NCBI GenBank assembly: GCA_018434685.1 | Contig: JAHDOV010000013.1 | Location: 124,001 to 188,000, forward strand | Origin: Deltaproteobacteria bacterium | GTDB lineage: Bacteria; Desulfobacterota; Desulfomonilia; UBA1062 | Length of the DNA: 64,000 nucleotides | Direction: 5' to 3' | Part shown: in pieces, positions 55,862 to 64,000 of the stretch | Layout of the letters: the number at the start of each line of letters is the position of its first letter | How positions within the stretch are numbered: position 1 is the first letter of the stretch | The notes under the pieces: generated by a model | What the model saw: only the letters and a program-made list of their open reading frames with translations | What the model was told of the DNA's origin: nothing | Database searches by the model: none | Program-made: the position numbers and the translations under genes

Positions 55862-56155
55862 ATGATCGTTGTAGTGGCTGTCATGAAGGTACAGGAAGGC
55901 AAAGAGCAGGAGATGGAAAAGGCCGTGACAGAGATCGTCCCCAAGGTTGCAACAGAAGAAGGAACCCTTGCCTACGTGATCAATCAGGCAAAGAAAGATC
56001 CCCGTACCTTCCTCATCTACGAAAAGTATCAGGACAAGGAGGCGCTGAAGCTTCACAGCTCGACGCAGTATTTTGCCGAGTTCTTCGAAAAGATCTCTCC
56101 CCTGCTCGACGGCGCTCCCAGCATAGAGATCTACCGGGAATTGGCCTCCATCTAA
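55862..56155 (+). CDS. Antibiotic biosynthesis monooxygenase-domain protein (YgiN-like)
   Basis: 97 residues, one ABM dimeric alpha-beta barrel: VVVAVMKVQEGKEQEMEKA, then DPRTFLIYEKYQDKEALKLHSST with the family histidine. Members include quinol monooxygenases and heme-degrading enzymes, but many have no known activity. AAAAGGAGGATACC sets the start. It is followed after 15 bases by a membrane protein gene. Confidence 0.85.
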   Translation: MIVVVAVMKVQEGKEQEMEKAVTEIVPKVATEEGTLAYVINQAKKDPRTFLIYEKYQDKEALKLHSSTQYFAEFFEKISPLLDGAPSIEIYRELASI

Positions 56156-56170
56156 CCCTTTGAGGAAGCC

Positions 56171-56719
56171 ATGAGTGGAGACCTGAATATGACCGTGGCC
56201 ACCGCCTTCGGTGGCATCTGCCTGCTCGTGTTCGGGCGGAGGCTCTTCTGGCTGTTTGTCGGCATTCTCGGTTTTATCTACGGGCTCAATATGGCGGCGC
56301 TGTTCCTGCCGGAACAGCCGGCATGGGTCTTTATCGCAGCAGCCCTGGGTGCAGGGATACTGGGCTCCCTGCTGGCGATCTTTCTCCAGCAGGTCATTAT
56401 GGGCATAGCAGGGTTTCTCTCCGGTGGGTATCTGTGCTTCACCGCGCTGACCATGGCAACAGTGGCATCCGAACAGCTCGTATGGATCATCTCTGCCGTG
56501 TGCGGCATCGTCTGTGCGGCGCTCTTCCTTTATCTCTTCGACTGGGCGCTGATCCTCGTTTCTTCCCTTATCGGGGCGCTGCTCATTGTCAAGAGCGTGG
56601 CCCCGGGTGCAAATTTCCAGGTCACGGCCTCGCTCTTTGCCGCATGCGCCATTGTAGGTGTGGCTGTCCAGACAAGCCTCTTGAAAAGGGCCCGGCCTGT
56701 TGAACCTCCGCAGGGCTGA
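56171..56719 (+). CDS. Multi-helix membrane protein of unknown function
   Basis: 182 residues with five or six hydrophobic helices from residue 10 to 170, rich in Gly/Ala (AALGAGILGSLLAIFLQQ, LIGALLIVKSVAPG). It resembles TMEM198/DUF4203-like proteins in layout. No catalytic motif. TGAGGAAGCC precedes the ATG and the spacing to the ABM gene suggests one transcript. Confidence 0.7.
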   Translation: MSGDLNMTVATAFGGICLLVFGRRLFWLFVGILGFIYGLNMAALFLPEQPAWVFIAAALGAGILGSLLAIFLQQVIMGIAGFLSGGYLCFTALTMATVASEQLVWIISAVCGIVCAALFLYLFDWALILVSSLIGALLIVKSVAPGANFQVTASLFAACAIVGVAVQTSLLKRARPVEPPQG

Positions 56720-56738
56720 TGATTGAAGGGAGAACACC

Positions 56739-57230
56739 ATGAAATACAGCATGCTACCTTTGACAAGAGCTTACCGGAAACCGGTAATCGACATCTTCAA
56801 CCACTTCATCGAGCACAGTTTTGCCGCCTATCCGGAACGAACCCTGGACTATGAGGCCTTTGAGCATTTCATCATCATATCGAGTGGCTTTCCCCGGGTA
56901 ATCGTGAAGGCCCCGGACGGCAGGATCATCGGTTTTGCCTTTCTCCAGCAGTACCATCCGGCAAGCTCGCTGAAGAAAACAGCGATGTTCACCTGCTTCA
57001 TTCTCCCGGAGCACACGCGTAAAGGGCTCGGGACGATGATCCTCGAGAGGTTCCTCCAGGAGGCCGGATCTCTCGGCATCGAGCGTATCCTGGCAAGCAT
57101 CTCGTCGCTGAATGCTCAGAGCCTTGCATTTCATCTCAGGCATGACTTCACCGAATGCGGGAGATTCCCCGGGATCGGCGAGAAATTCGGCACGACCTTC
57201 GACATGGTCTGGATGATCAGGCGGGTGTAA
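56739..57230 (+). CDS. GNAT-family N-acetyltransferase
   Basis: 163 residues with the GNAT fold. The acetyl-CoA-binding motif A is FILPEHTRKGLGTMILERFL (RKGLGT at about 93-98), followed by ASISSLNAQSLAFHLRHDFTECGRF, as in phosphinothricin acetyltransferase-like enzymes. The substrate is probably a small amine or amino acid. It begins 19 bases after the membrane protein gene. Confidence 0.85.
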   Translation: MKYSMLPLTRAYRKPVIDIFNHFIEHSFAAYPERTLDYEAFEHFIIISSGFPRVIVKAPDGRIIGFAFLQQYHPASSLKKTAMFTCFILPEHTRKGLGTMILERFLQEAGSLGIERILASISSLNAQSLAFHLRHDFTECGRFPGIGEKFGTTFDMVWMIRRV

Positions 57231-57309
57231 CGAAGGGTCATACTGCCCGAGCGGTTGTCCCGCGGGACTTCCCGAAGGCTCGCTGCCCGCACTACCCTCT
57301 CTCTTCGGC

Positions 57310-58077
57310 TCATTCGGAGTATCCCTGCGGCTTTTGTTCCGGGTAGGCGGAATTATAGTTTTCCATGATCACCCGCCGGGTCCTGTCCATGAGCTCCGGC
57401 ATCTGGTCTTTCGTATAGCCTCTGGTCTCAATGGGATCGCCCACAACCACCTCGATGGTGCCCGGGGTAAAGGTGAGGCTCTTCTTGGGCAGCACCCTCC
57501 TCGACCCGTTCACCGTGACCGGCAGGATGGGAAAACCCTGCTCAAGGGCCATGACAAAGCCCCCTTTCTTGAAGGGATGTATCTTGCCGTCAACAGACCT
57601 GGTGCCTTCGGCAAAGAACATGACGCTGGTCCCGGGCAGCAGTCGGTCCATGCCGGAGTGTATGCTCCTGACGGCACTCTCGGGGTTTGCGCGGTCGATA
57701 AAGATGTTGCGCGATGCGTACAGGGCATAGCCGAAGAGCGGTACCTTGCGCAGTTCCTGCTTGATGATCCAGCGGAACTGGATCCCCAGGCTCGTGACAA
57801 GCGCAAGGATATCGTATTCTGACTGGTGGTTGGATATGATGATGTATGACCGGCCTCTTTGTATCTTGTGGAAACCGCGCACCTCGATGCTCACCCGCGT
57901 CATGAGCAGCATGAAGCGTGCCCAGTATTGCGAGATGGTGAAGGGAAGGTTTCCCGTCGAACTCAGCAGCGCGCTTATCGTAATGGGCAGGAACAGGATA
58001 ACGGTGGCGAGGAAGGCACAACAGCTGATCCAGAAAACCTTGGCCGCATGTATAAATTTTGCCGTTAGAGTCTTCAT
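57310..58077 (-). CDS. plsC: 1-acyl-sn-glycerol-3-phosphate acyltransferase
   Basis: 255 residues from the ATG at 58077, with only a weak GGA upstream; two other starts (58089, 58104) are possible. An N-terminal membrane helix (about 14-38) precedes NHQSEYD (HX4D) and FAEGTRS, the two acyltransferase motifs, then FKKGGFVMALEQGFPILPV. It adds the second acyl chain to make phosphatidic acid. A promoter stands about 40 bases upstream. Confidence 0.88.
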   Translation of the reverse strand: MKTLTAKFIHAAKVFWISCCAFLATVILFLPITISALLSSTGNLPFTISQYWARFMLLMTRVSIEVRGFHKIQRGRSYIIISNHQSEYDILALVTSLGIQFRWIIKQELRKVPLFGYALYASRNIFIDRANPESAVRSIHSGMDRLLPGTSVMFFAEGTRSVDGKIHPFKKGGFVMALEQGFPILPVTVNGSRRVLPKKSLTFTPGTIEVVVGDPIETRGYTKDQMPELMDRTRRVIMENYNSAYPEQKPQGYSE

Positions 58078-58117
58078 AAATCCAAGCATATCAATTAAAT
58101 ACAATTATATTATAGGT

Positions 58118-58147
58118 ATTATACCCTGTCATGAGGAAAGATGTCCA
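58118..58147 (-). promoter_or_regulatory. Promoter of plsC
   Basis: Minus strand: TGGACA (58147-58142), 18-base spacer, perfect TATAAT (58123-58118). Confidence 0.6.
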
Positions 58148-58179
58148 GCATGATTTCCCTTGACATGCCCCAGGATTGA

Positions 58180-59637
58180 ATGCTGACTATGCAGACAAAA
58201 ACCTCCAAAAATCTGGTGCCTATGGAATCATATTCTCAACAGCGGATGAAACAATTCTTCAGCCCCCGTCATATAGCGGTCATCGGGGCATCTGCGAAAA
58301 ACCTCTGGTTCATGAACCTGCTCGAGAATGCCCGGTGTGCCGGGTTCAATGGCGCCATCTACCCGGTGAACCCGAATGCCGCCGAGGTCTGGGGCGTCAG
58401 GACCTGCAGGACCATCGAAGACCTCCCTGAAAACACCGTGGACCTTGCCGTGATCATACTCAAGAGCACCCTGGTGCTGAATACCGTCCGGTCGCTCGCA
58501 GCAAAGGGGATCCGGAACATCGTGCTCATATCGTCAGGATTCGCCGAGACCGGGGAGGAAGGTGCCCGGATGCAGTTCCTGCTCCGCCAGTACTGCAGGG
58601 ACCATGACATCCTGCTCATGGGTCCCAACTGCCTGGGATTCATGAACCCTGCAGCCGGCGTGAACGTGTTCACCGGCGGTGCGGTCGAGGGCGATCTCGT
58701 CTCCGGTACCATCGGGGTAGTGGCACAGAGCGGTGCGACCTCCGAGATGATGGTGACCAAACTCCTGAAGGAGTCCCTGGGGATCTCCCTGTTTGTGACC
58801 ACCGGCAACGAGGCGATCTTATCGCTGGAGGATTACCTCGAGCACCTCGTCTCCGATGGAACAACGAGGATAATAACCTGTTTCGTGGAGGGGTTCAGGA
58901 ACATACCCGGGCTGAAAAGAGTGGCGATCAAGGCTGCACGGCAGAAGATCCCCATTATCCTCATCAAGGTGGGCAGGTCAGCTCTAGCCGTGAAAGCTGC
59001 CAGTTCCCACACCGGCGCCTTGGCCGGCAATGACGGCGTAATGGACGGCTTTTTCTCCCAGTACGGCATCATACGCGTGGATTCCATAGAAGAGCTGGTG
59101 GAGACAGCGTGCATCTTTTCCCGTCTACGCATGCCAGGGGGCAGCGGCCTCGGCATATGCACCCTGTCCGGGGGGCTGTGCGGCCTGTATGCCGATCTGT
59201 GCGCCCGGTGCGGAATTTCCCTCCCCCCCCTGGGTGAAAGAACCATTCACCGGCTCGAGGAGATACTCCCGGGTTTTGCCCGGCCCGACAACCCGCTCGA
59301 CGTAACCGGTTCGGGGTTCCAGGGTGGCATGGAAGCCATCACCGAGATCCTCCTGGACGACGAACATATCGACATCCTGGCGCCGCTGTGCCTGTCACCG
59401 AAGAACGAGGAAGATGTCTTCATTCACGCGCTCAACGACTCGTTCATGTCCCGCTACCACAGCTCATCCAAGCCACTGGTCCCCATCACCTTCAAAGAGA
59501 TGAACGACTACGCACGCGGATATTTCCGCGAAAAAGGCATCTACTTTATCGAACAGCCGCACCTCGGGTTCAGGGCGCTTTCTCATTTCATGAGGTATGC
59601 CGAATTCTCAAGGAGCTTCGGGCAGCAGCACCGGTGA
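58180..59637 (+). CDS. ADP-forming acyl-CoA synthetase, alpha subunit (CoA-ligase domains only)
   Basis: 485 residues. The CoA-binding Rossmann domain (HIAVIGASAKNLWFMNLL, about 31-48) and the two succinyl-CoA-ligase-like domains are present, including the phosphohistidine segment ASSHTGALAGND. The ATP-grasp beta part is absent and not encoded next door. Complete enzymes make ATP from acyl-CoA plus ADP and phosphate, typical of anaerobes. The beta subunit must be elsewhere, or this copy has another role. AGGA precedes the ATG by 5 bases. Confidence 0.85.
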   Translation: MLTMQTKTSKNLVPMESYSQQRMKQFFSPRHIAVIGASAKNLWFMNLLENARCAGFNGAIYPVNPNAAEVWGVRTCRTIEDLPENTVDLAVIILKSTLVLNTVRSLAAKGIRNIVLISSGFAETGEEGARMQFLLRQYCRDHDILLMGPNCLGFMNPAAGVNVFTGGAVEGDLVSGTIGVVAQSGATSEMMVTKLLKESLGISLFVTTGNEAILSLEDYLEHLVSDGTTRIITCFVEGFRNIPGLKRVAIKAARQKIPIILIKVGRSALAVKAASSHTGALAGNDGVMDGFFSQYGIIRVDSIEELVETACIFSRLRMPGGSGLGICTLSGGLCGLYADLCARCGISLPPLGERTIHRLEEILPGFARPDNPLDVTGSGFQGGMEAITEILLDDEHIDILAPLCLSPKNEEDVFIHALNDSFMSRYHSSSKPLVPITFKEMNDYARGYFREKGIYFIEQPHLGFRALSHFMRYAEFSRSFGQQHR

Positions 59638-59874
59638 TGATCCCCCTGTGAGGTCAGGGGCGACAAGGCCGGAAGCTCGTCTTAAGGCCGCTCGCAGCTG
59701 AACCGCTCCTGCAGGGTATTGCCCGGCTCAACGCACAATCCCGGTTTTATCGCAGTCCTGTCTCCTCAATCCTCTTTTCGGCATTGACCGCAGGGGAAGT
59801 GTTGGATTACAACATACACACATACATGATATGTCAGCGGCGAGTAAGCGCATGGAATGTAAGGAGGGCCTGTG

Positions 59875-60594
59875 ATGATCAGACAATTGGTATCGTGCGG
59901 TATCGTCATCGTCTTCGTGCTCGGCCTATTCGCCAGTTCCTCTGCACAGGATCAGCCAAAAGTCGCCACACTGGATGTCACGGGCAGGGGCGTGATCATG
60001 GCCGATCCGAATATGGCCACCATCACCTTCTCCGTGGAGACCAGCGAAAAGAAAGCAGCCGATGCCCTGGAAAACAATGCACGGATCACGAAAAGGCTCA
60101 TGGAGGTCTTGAAAGGGGCGGCCAAGGCACAGGCAACCATCACGACCTCGAACTTCAGCGTGTATCCCCTCTATGACGAGAACACCGCCCCCCGCGAAAC
60201 AAAGGCCGGCATCAGCCCGCGGGGCTTCCGGGTAACCAACTCGGTGATCGTTCGGACGTCCGGTATCGATGAAGTGGGGCTCCTCATTGATTCGGCCGCC
60301 GCTGCTGGTGCGAACCGTATCGGTTCGCTCTCCTTCGGAAGAAGCGACCAGGACCAGATGCAGAAGCAGGCCGCAGCCAAGGCCATCGAGAATGCCCTGG
60401 AACTCGGGGAAGAGCTTGCCAGGGCCGCCGGCCTGAGAGTCAGCAGGATCGTGCATATCCAGCATGTCTCTGCCGGGCCCGTGCCTGAATACCGCGAGAT
60501 GGCTTTTGCCGAGGCGAGAACACCCACTCCCATCGCTCCGGGCCAGATCCCTGTTGAATCATACGTACAGGTATCCTTCGAACTGAAGCAGTAG
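59875..60594 (+). CDS. Periplasmic SIMPL (DUF541) protein
   Basis: 239 residues from the ATG at 59875 (AAGGAGGG upstream; a GTG is directly before it). A signal peptide ends near SSAQDQ. The SIMPL domain follows: LDVTGRGVIMADPNMATITFSVET, then FRVTNSVIVRTSGIDEVG and IGSLSFGRSDQDQMQ. SIMPL proteins of this group (YggE-like) are linked to oxidative-stress tolerance. A strong hairpin follows the stop. Confidence 0.88.
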   Translation: MIRQLVSCGIVIVFVLGLFASSSAQDQPKVATLDVTGRGVIMADPNMATITFSVETSEKKAADALENNARITKRLMEVLKGAAKAQATITTSNFSVYPLYDENTAPRETKAGISPRGFRVTNSVIVRTSGIDEVGLLIDSAAAAGANRIGSLSFGRSDQDQMQKQAAAKAIENALELGEELARAAGLRVSRIVHIQHVSAGPVPEYREMAFAEARTPTPIAPGQIPVESYVQVSFELKQ

Positions 60595-60619
60595 TTTTTT
60601 CCCGTCCCAGGAAGAGAGC

Positions 60620-60649
60620 CTGCCTTCTTCGCCCAGGCGGAGAAGGCAG
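60620..60649 (+). terminator. Hairpin after the SIMPL gene
   Basis: A 14-bp stem with one G-U pair (60620-60633 with 60636-60649) and a very small loop, 25 bases after the stop. There is no T run, so it may be an mRNA stabiliser or an intrinsic terminator aided by Rho. Confidence 0.5.
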
Positions 60650-60703
60650 CGACGATATCCGCACCACGCACAGGCCTCTCATATCAGGTACCGGGGCATT
60701 GCT

Positions 60704-61537
60704 ATGGGCAGTTCGCTTTACAAGGGCAGGATCATCTATATCACCGGGGGATCGAGCGGAATCGGGCTTGCTGCAGCCAGAGGGTTTTCTGCCCTCGGTG
60801 CCCATGTCATCATCTTTGCCCGGGGAGAAGAACGACTCGGCAAGGCAGTGAAAGAGATCGAACGATCTCGGATGAGCAAGACCCAGCGGGTTTCCTCCAT
60901 GAGCCTTGATGTAGCCGACCACCACGCCGTCCAGGAGCAGATGACCAGGGCCGTAACCGGGTTCGGCGCACCGGGTGTACTCATAAACAGTGCCGGGATT
61001 GCCTACCCCGACTACTTCGAAAATATCCCGCAGGAAAAATTCCGCGAGACCGTAAGCACAAACCTCTGCGGCACCTGGAACACGTGCAGCTGCCTGGTCC
61101 CGTACATGAAGCCCGGCGGCGGGCACATCGTGAACATCTCCTCCATAGCGGGTTTCCTCGGGGTTTTCGGCTATACGGCATACAGTGCCTCCAAGTTCGC
61201 GGTCATGGGCTTCTCCGAGAGCCTGAGAAGCGAGTTGAGGCCCTACCGCATCAAGGTATCGGTCCTGTGCCCGCCGGATACGGATACCCCGCAGCTGCGC
61301 GAAGAAGACAGGACCGGGCCTGCCGAGACACGGGCCATTGCCGGCAATGCCACTGTCATGAGCGCGGAGCATGTGGCGGATGCGATGATCAGGGGCATGG
61401 GAAGAGGACAGTTCGTCATTATCCCCGGCGTCGAGGGAAGGTTCATACATCTCGCCCAGCGTCTCTTTCCCGGCCTTGTTCGACGAATCATGGACGCCCA
61501 GGTCAGGAAGGCCAGAAAAGCGGCATCCCATGAATAG
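60704..61537 (+). CDS. Short-chain dehydrogenase/reductase
   Basis: 277 residues. The NAD(P)-binding motif is TGGSSGIG (about 14-21), the mid motif is NSAG, and the catalytic set is the Ser of ISSIAG and YSASK (Tyr/Lys). The layout, with a C-terminal hydrophobic extension (HLAQRLFPGLVRRIMDAQ), resembles 3-ketodihydrosphingosine reductase-like SDRs. Lipid ketone or alcohol substrates are plausible. Confidence 0.88.
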   Translation: MGSSLYKGRIIYITGGSSGIGLAAARGFSALGAHVIIFARGEERLGKAVKEIERSRMSKTQRVSSMSLDVADHHAVQEQMTRAVTGFGAPGVLINSAGIAYPDYFENIPQEKFRETVSTNLCGTWNTCSCLVPYMKPGGGHIVNISSIAGFLGVFGYTAYSASKFAVMGFSESLRSELRPYRIKVSVLCPPDTDTPQLREEDRTGPAETRAIAGNATVMSAEHVADAMIRGMGRGQFVIIPGVEGRFIHLAQRLFPGLVRRIMDAQVRKARKAASHE

Positions 61538-61705
61538 GCCGGATGGAATCGTTCGATGCCAGGTGCACCATCTTCGGGCTTACCGTCGCATTTGCCATGA
61601 TACTTTATGACAGACAACCTCTTTGCAGGCACGCAGGGTTCTGTTTCTTCATTGCCTGCTAAGAGATTGCATATAATCAACCGATAGGGGCGGTGGGGGA
61701 TTGAA

Positions 61706-62767
61706 ATGCACGTACCAGTCATAGACGGCCACAACGACACGCTGCTCAACCTCTACCTGCCTGAACGCGGCGGAGGACGCTCCTTTTTCTCCGAGTCGGA
61801 TATCGGCCATATCGATCTCCCCAGGGCCCTCTCCGGCGGTCTCGCCGCGGGATTCTTCTCTCTCTTCGCACCCCAGCAGGCCCTCAACATCCACGGAGGC
61901 CGCGATATCGCCTTTTCAGGCAGGAATTTCCGCACGGCCGCGCCCATCGATTTCCGCTACGCCCAGGACATGACCAATGCCCTCATGGCGAGCCTGTTCA
62001 GGATTGTCAGCACATCCAGCGGACAGGTGAAGATCGTCCACGACACGGCCGAGCTCACCGGCTGTATCACCAGCGGCGTCCTCGGCGTTATCATGCACCT
62101 CGAAGGCGCCGAAGCCATAGATCCCCGCCTCGATGCGCTCGAGGTGCTCTATCGGGCAGGGCTCCGTTCGCTGGGCATTACCTGGAGCAGGCCCAACATA
62201 TTCGGTTCGGGCGTACCGTTTCTGTTCCCCCATTCACCCGATACCGGTGAAGGCCTTACCGCATACGGCAGGGACCTGGTCCGGGCATGCAATGCCCTGC
62301 ACATCTTGATCGATTGTGCCCACCTGAACGAGCGGGGGTTCTGGGACGTGGCGTCGCTTACCCGAGCCCCGCTTGTGGCAACCCATTCGGCAGCGCATGC
62401 CCTGTGCCCTTCCAGCAGGAACCTGACAGACAAACAGCTGGACGCCATCAAGGAGACCGGGGGGGTCGTGGGGGTAACCTTCTTTGTGCGCGACCTGCAT
62501 CCCGAGGGAAAGACCGAGGAGAACACCTCGCTTGTGGAGATCGTGCATCACATCGACTACATTGCCTCACGCATCGGGATTGATCATGTGGCCTTTGGCT
62601 CCGACTTCGACGGCGCTGTCGTACCGAAGGACCTTGGTGATGCGAGCGGCCTTCCCCGGCTTATCGAGGCCTTAGAGGATCACGGATTCGATCACGAGTC
62701 ACTCGGAAAGATCACGCATGGAAACTGGATGAGGGTATTGGAGAAGACATGGCAGGAAAATCAGTGA
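61706..62767 (+). CDS. Membrane-dipeptidase-type zinc peptidase (M19)
   Basis: 353 residues. Zinc ligands of the renal-dipeptidase family are visible: DGHND (HxD) at residues 6-10, MHLEGAEAI (bridging Glu), LIDCAHLNERGFWDV and VATHSAAHAL (two His), and FGSDFDG. It hydrolyses dipeptides, possibly D-amino-acid containing ones. There is no signal peptide, so it is cytoplasmic as in other bacteria. Its 3' end overlaps the DUF123 gene by 19 bases. Confidence 0.9.
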   Translation: MHVPVIDGHNDTLLNLYLPERGGGRSFFSESDIGHIDLPRALSGGLAAGFFSLFAPQQALNIHGGRDIAFSGRNFRTAAPIDFRYAQDMTNALMASLFRIVSTSSGQVKIVHDTAELTGCITSGVLGVIMHLEGAEAIDPRLDALEVLYRAGLRSLGITWSRPNIFGSGVPFLFPHSPDTGEGLTAYGRDLVRACNALHILIDCAHLNERGFWDVASLTRAPLVATHSAAHALCPSSRNLTDKQLDAIKETGGVVGVTFFVRDLHPEGKTEENTSLVEIVHHIDYIASRIGIDHVAFGSDFDGAVVPKDLGDASGLPRLIEALEDHGFDHESLGKITHGNWMRVLEKTWQENQ

Positions 62768-63246
62768 AATCACCAGGAGCTATTCCCGGACTCGACGGTC
62801 TGAAGACCGGCACCTATGTGCTGATACTGTTTCTGGAGCAGGCCCGGATGATACAGATCGGCAAGCTCGGCAGTTACACGTTTCCCCGGGGCTACTATGC
62901 CTACATCGGCAGCGCCTTCGGCACGGGCGGCCTCCCGGCCAGGATCCTCCGCCACATGAAGACCGGCAAGAGTTGTCACTGGCATATAGACTATCTGCGC
63001 CCCCATGCCGATGTTCAGGAGGCCTGGGTCTTCGGAGAACGAACCAAGCTGGAGCACAAGTGGGCGTATCTGATCAGAAACCTCCCCGGCGCGGATGTCG
63101 TGACTCCCGGTTTCGGTTGCTCGGACTGTACCTGCCTGACCCACCTGTTTCACTTTGATTCCCGGCCGTCATTCCGTCGGTTTGCCAGGGCCCACCGGAC
63201 GATATCGCCCTCCTCCCCTGCCCCGCTGATGATTCCCCTGTCATGA
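62749..63246 (+). CDS. DUF123 / GIY-YIG-like protein
   Basis: 165 residues. It matches DUF123: GTYVLILFLEQ, FPRGYYAYIGSAFGTGGLPARILRHM (a GIY-YIG-like region with YAYIGS), and HWHIDYLRPHADV. C-terminal cysteines occur in FGCSDCTCLTHLFHF. Members of this group are small nuclease-fold proteins of unclear target. Its ATG lies inside the end of the dipeptidase gene, so the two are translationally coupled. Confidence 0.85.
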   Translation: MAGKSVKSPGAIPGLDGLKTGTYVLILFLEQARMIQIGKLGSYTFPRGYYAYIGSAFGTGGLPARILRHMKTGKSCHWHIDYLRPHADVQEAWVFGERTKLEHKWAYLIRNLPGADVVTPGFGCSDCTCLTHLFHFDSRPSFRRFARAHRTISPSSPAPLMIPLS

Positions 63247-63425
63247 GCGGACATCCTGAACTGATGAGGCACTCTCAAGACCGAGGTCTGACATCGACCT
63301 GGCCGTGAACGAATACCCCTCGCCCACCGGTGCCGCAATCCCGAGCCTGTTTCCGGCAGCTGTCTGAGCCGCTCCTGCACTGTACAACCCCTTTTCACTG
63401 CAGAATCCGGGTTATACCCGCACGC

Positions 63426-63472
63426 TTGACTCACAACTCTATCTATTTATAGTAGTATAAGTAGATACTATA
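63426..63472 (+). promoter_or_regulatory. Promoter and inverted repeat upstream of the enoyl-CoA hydratase gene
   Basis: TTGACT (63426-63431), 16-base spacer, TATAGT (63448-63453). The -10 is the left arm of TATAGTA-11 bases-TACTATA (63448-63454 with 63466-63472), a perfect 7-bp inverted repeat over the transcription start, placed like a repressor site. The gap 63247-63567 holds nothing else but the leader frame at 63513. Confidence 0.55.
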
Positions 63473-63512
63473 ATTTTTCTTTCCTGATCCATTGCCATCC
63501 GGGGAGGTTTCT

Positions 63513-63575
63513 ATGGCCTTTGAGAGATTCTGGCACAGATGGAGCTGCTTACAAGGGAGGGAAACCCATGCATAG
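63513..63575 (+). CDS. 20-codon leader frame overlapping the enoyl-CoA hydratase start
   Basis: A short frame with a strong GGGGAGG site 5 bases before its ATG. The peptide starts MAFERFWHRWSC and its stop (63573-63575) lies just past the ATG of the hydratase gene (63568-63570), so ribosomes ending here are placed to restart on the hydratase. It contains two tryptophans and two or more arginines. It may be a real coupling leader or chance. Confidence 0.4.
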   Translation: MAFERFWHRWSCLQGRETHA

Positions 63576-64000
63576 GCCCAAACCGGCTTTCAACACCCTC
63601 ATCTTTGAAGAGAAGGAACCCTCCATAGGGCTTGTCACCATAAACCGCCCCGAGACCCTGGGCGCCATCAATCTCGAGATGATCGACGACTTTCAGGAGC
63701 TCTTCGGTCTGCTCACCCGCGATGATTCCATCCGCGTCCTCATCATCACGGGAAAGGGACGTGGTTTCTCCTCCGGTGCGGATCTCAACGATGCGGCAAG
63801 ACACAGCCATACAGAGGTGTTTTCCGACCCCGAAACCTTTCTCCGGCTCATCCAGCAGCGGTACAGCTCGCTGGTCACGGGTTTGAGGAACATCCCGCAG
63901 CCGGTGATCGCAGCCATCAACGGAGCCGCTGCAGGAGGCGGTTTCTGCATGGCACTGGCGAGCGATATCCGCATAGCATCCGAGAGTGCCTATTTTGTGG
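63568..64000 (+). CDS. Enoyl-CoA hydratase/isomerase family protein, 5' part
   Basis: The gene runs off the window after about 144 codons. AAGGGAGGG precedes the ATG. The crotonase fold is clear: IGLVTINRPETLGAIN, GKGRGFSSGADLND (oxyanion hole, about 57-70) and INGAAAGGGFCMALASDIRIASE. It hydrates 2-enoyl-CoA in beta-oxidation or a related pathway. Whether it is a hydratase, isomerase or decarboxylase depends on the missing part. Confidence 0.9.
   Translation, partial: MHRPKPAFNTLIFEEKEPSIGLVTINRPETLGAINLEMIDDFQELFGLLTRDDSIRVLIITGKGRGFSSGADLNDAARHSHTEVFSDPETFLRLIQQRYSSLVTGLRNIPQPVIAAINGAAAGGGFCMALASDIRIASESAYFV

Overview
The window is a gene-dense bacterial chromosome segment of fairly high GC (about 57% by eye), with short intergenic gaps, clear Shine-Dalgarno sites and genes on both strands. 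I see no phage, transposon, CRISPR array, rRNA or tRNA. The gene set suggests an anaerobic Desulfobacterota (former Deltaproteobacteria) lineage with a syntrophic or fatty-/aromatic-acid-degrading lifestyle. The evidence is a B12-dependent ribonucleotide reductase, a tungstate ABC importer, a CoA transferase, an acyl-CoA dehydrogenase, an enoyl-CoA hydratase, an ADP-forming acyl-CoA synthetase alpha subunit, B12-type radical SAM protein, ferritin-like proteins and multi-PAS histidine kinases. The taxonomic placement is inference.

Layout. 1-8.5 kb: 3' end of nrdJ; a small secreted helix-hairpin-helix protein; ptsP (EI-Ntr); the tungstate transporter wtpABC; a ferritin-like/VIT1 metal transporter. 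8.6-20 kb: a beta-lactamase-fold lipoprotein, a large multi-PAS histidine kinase with a duplicated membrane domain, an acyltransferase, typA, a NYN-LOTUS protein, a PilZ protein, a YgjP-type metallopeptidase and a cold-shock protein. 20-33 kb: a DEAD-box helicase, CoA transferase and acyl-CoA dehydrogenase, a Cache/PAS hybrid kinase, an ABC-F ATPase, a small Lys-rich protein and an RhlE-type helicase. 33-43 kb: bacterioferritin, a radical SAM/unknown gene pair, an unannotated 51-residue membrane protein, a TetR regulator with a membrane protein, a SrkA-type kinase, prfC, a second cold-shock protein, a truncated CoA-binding gene and a DUF4412-type secreted protein.

43-55 kb: a TetR regulator with an unusual N-terminal domain heads an apparent operon with a 572-residue protein I cannot identify; then a metzincin-like lipoprotein, a NUDIX hydrolase, a MATE transporter, and a same-strand run histidine kinase - DUF4125 - DUF4037 - radical SAM. 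54.7-64 kb: a cyclase-family remnant leading into a PAP2 phosphatase, an ABM protein, a GNAT, PlsC, the acyl-CoA synthetase alpha subunit, a SIMPL protein, an SDR, a membrane dipeptidase, a DUF123 protein and the start of an enoyl-CoA hydratase gene.

The most striking observation is a 59-residue two-helix membrane repeat, present in two tandem copies in each of two separate orphan histidine kinases (10.8 kb and 54.4 kb). The four copies align without gaps and share 14 identical positions, including W, E, D, P, T, NW and E residues. I do not recognise it as a named domain. Other themes are cold-shock/RNA metabolism (two csp genes, two DEAD-box helicases, NYN-LOTUS, ABC-F, typA) and several palindromic operator candidates placed on recognisable promoters.
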